A stretch of DNA of 64,000 bases from Siphonodentalium dalli (taxonomy: Eukaryota > Mollusca > Scaphopoda > Gadilida > Siphonodentaliidae). Shown here piece by piece: positions 63,801 through 64,000 of the stretch. Under the pieces are notes generated by a model, which was not told where the DNA came from, searched no databases, and saw only the letters and a list, made by a program, of their open reading frames with translations. Both the position numbers and the translations under genes were made by a program. Within the stretch, counting starts at the first letter, position 1. Every line of letters begins with the position of its first letter. The DNA is taken from the NCBI GenBank assembly GCA_032622095.1, contig CP136061.1, positions 40,119,797 to 40,183,796 of the forward strand. The letters are read 5' to 3'.

Positions 63801-64000
63801 TTTTTCAACTTATGATTTCACCGACCTATCATCTCAGTACTGCAATTTACCAGGTCTGTTATCTCAGAATCAGAACTGGGTGTTGCGACCATCTCAGCCA
63901 ACAACTTTCAAATAAATTCTTTCAAATGCATATCACAACCTGATCATGGTAGCATGGCTCTCACAGACATTACAACTGCAGCTACATAATTCAATCGTTG
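60815..64000. other. No gene recognised
   Basis: Slightly more GC-rich and less repetitive than the rest. Several ORFs of 60-163 codons occur, the longest on the plus strand at 62607-63098, but none shows a domain or exon-like borders. No F-box-like exon in phase with exon A was found on the minus strand. Confidence 0.45.

Overview
This is an AT-rich animal (metazoan) genomic window: spliced exons with canonical GT/AG borders, long introns, and very dense, varied transposable elements (a Ngaro-type tyrosine-recombinase retrotransposon, Helitrons, hAT, piggyBac-type and mariner-type MITEs, a tRNA-derived SINE) plus many minisatellites. The mixture suggests a marine invertebrate, perhaps a lophotrochozoan such as a mollusc; that placement is inference only.

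Host gene. One host gene is supported. It lies on the minus strand from 60072 down to 19920 as 14 consecutive exons whose reading phases all match (1975 nt, 657 residues plus stop). It encodes the C-terminal two thirds of an ECT2L-like protein: an N-terminal alpha/beta-looking region, a Dpy-30-like motif, an acidic then basic linker, a DH (RhoGEF) domain and a C-terminal PH domain. The 5' exons, where the family's F-box would be, were not found in 60.1-64 kb and probably lie beyond the window.

Layout. 1-4.3 kb: dispersed repeats, a 35-bp minisatellite and a 1.3-kb satellite rich in heat-shock-element-like GAAnnTTC. 4291-10668: a nearly complete Ngaro retrotransposon on the minus strand with Gag, RT-RNase H and a tyrosine recombinase fused to an SGNH hydrolase, and the diagnostic split direct repeats A1 / B1-A2-B2. 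10.7-19.9 kb: no gene recognised; MITEs, a 28-bp satellite and an RTE-like fragment. 19.9-60.1 kb: the ECT2L-like gene, its introns packed with elements. Among these are three hAT elements with 8-bp target duplications, two near-tandem Helitrons, four TIR families of TTAA-flanked MITEs sharing one palindromic module, TA-flanked fold-back MITEs, and a 37-bp satellite whose every unit carries a copy of an exon's 5' splice site. 60.1-64 kb: no gene recognised; one perfect NRF1-like palindrome.

The most notable signals are the splice-donor satellite at 45.5-47.0 kb, the palindromic module shared between unrelated TIRs, the clustering of insertions within about 100 nt of ECT2L exons, and the YR-SGNH fusion whose usual catalytic Asp appears replaced.
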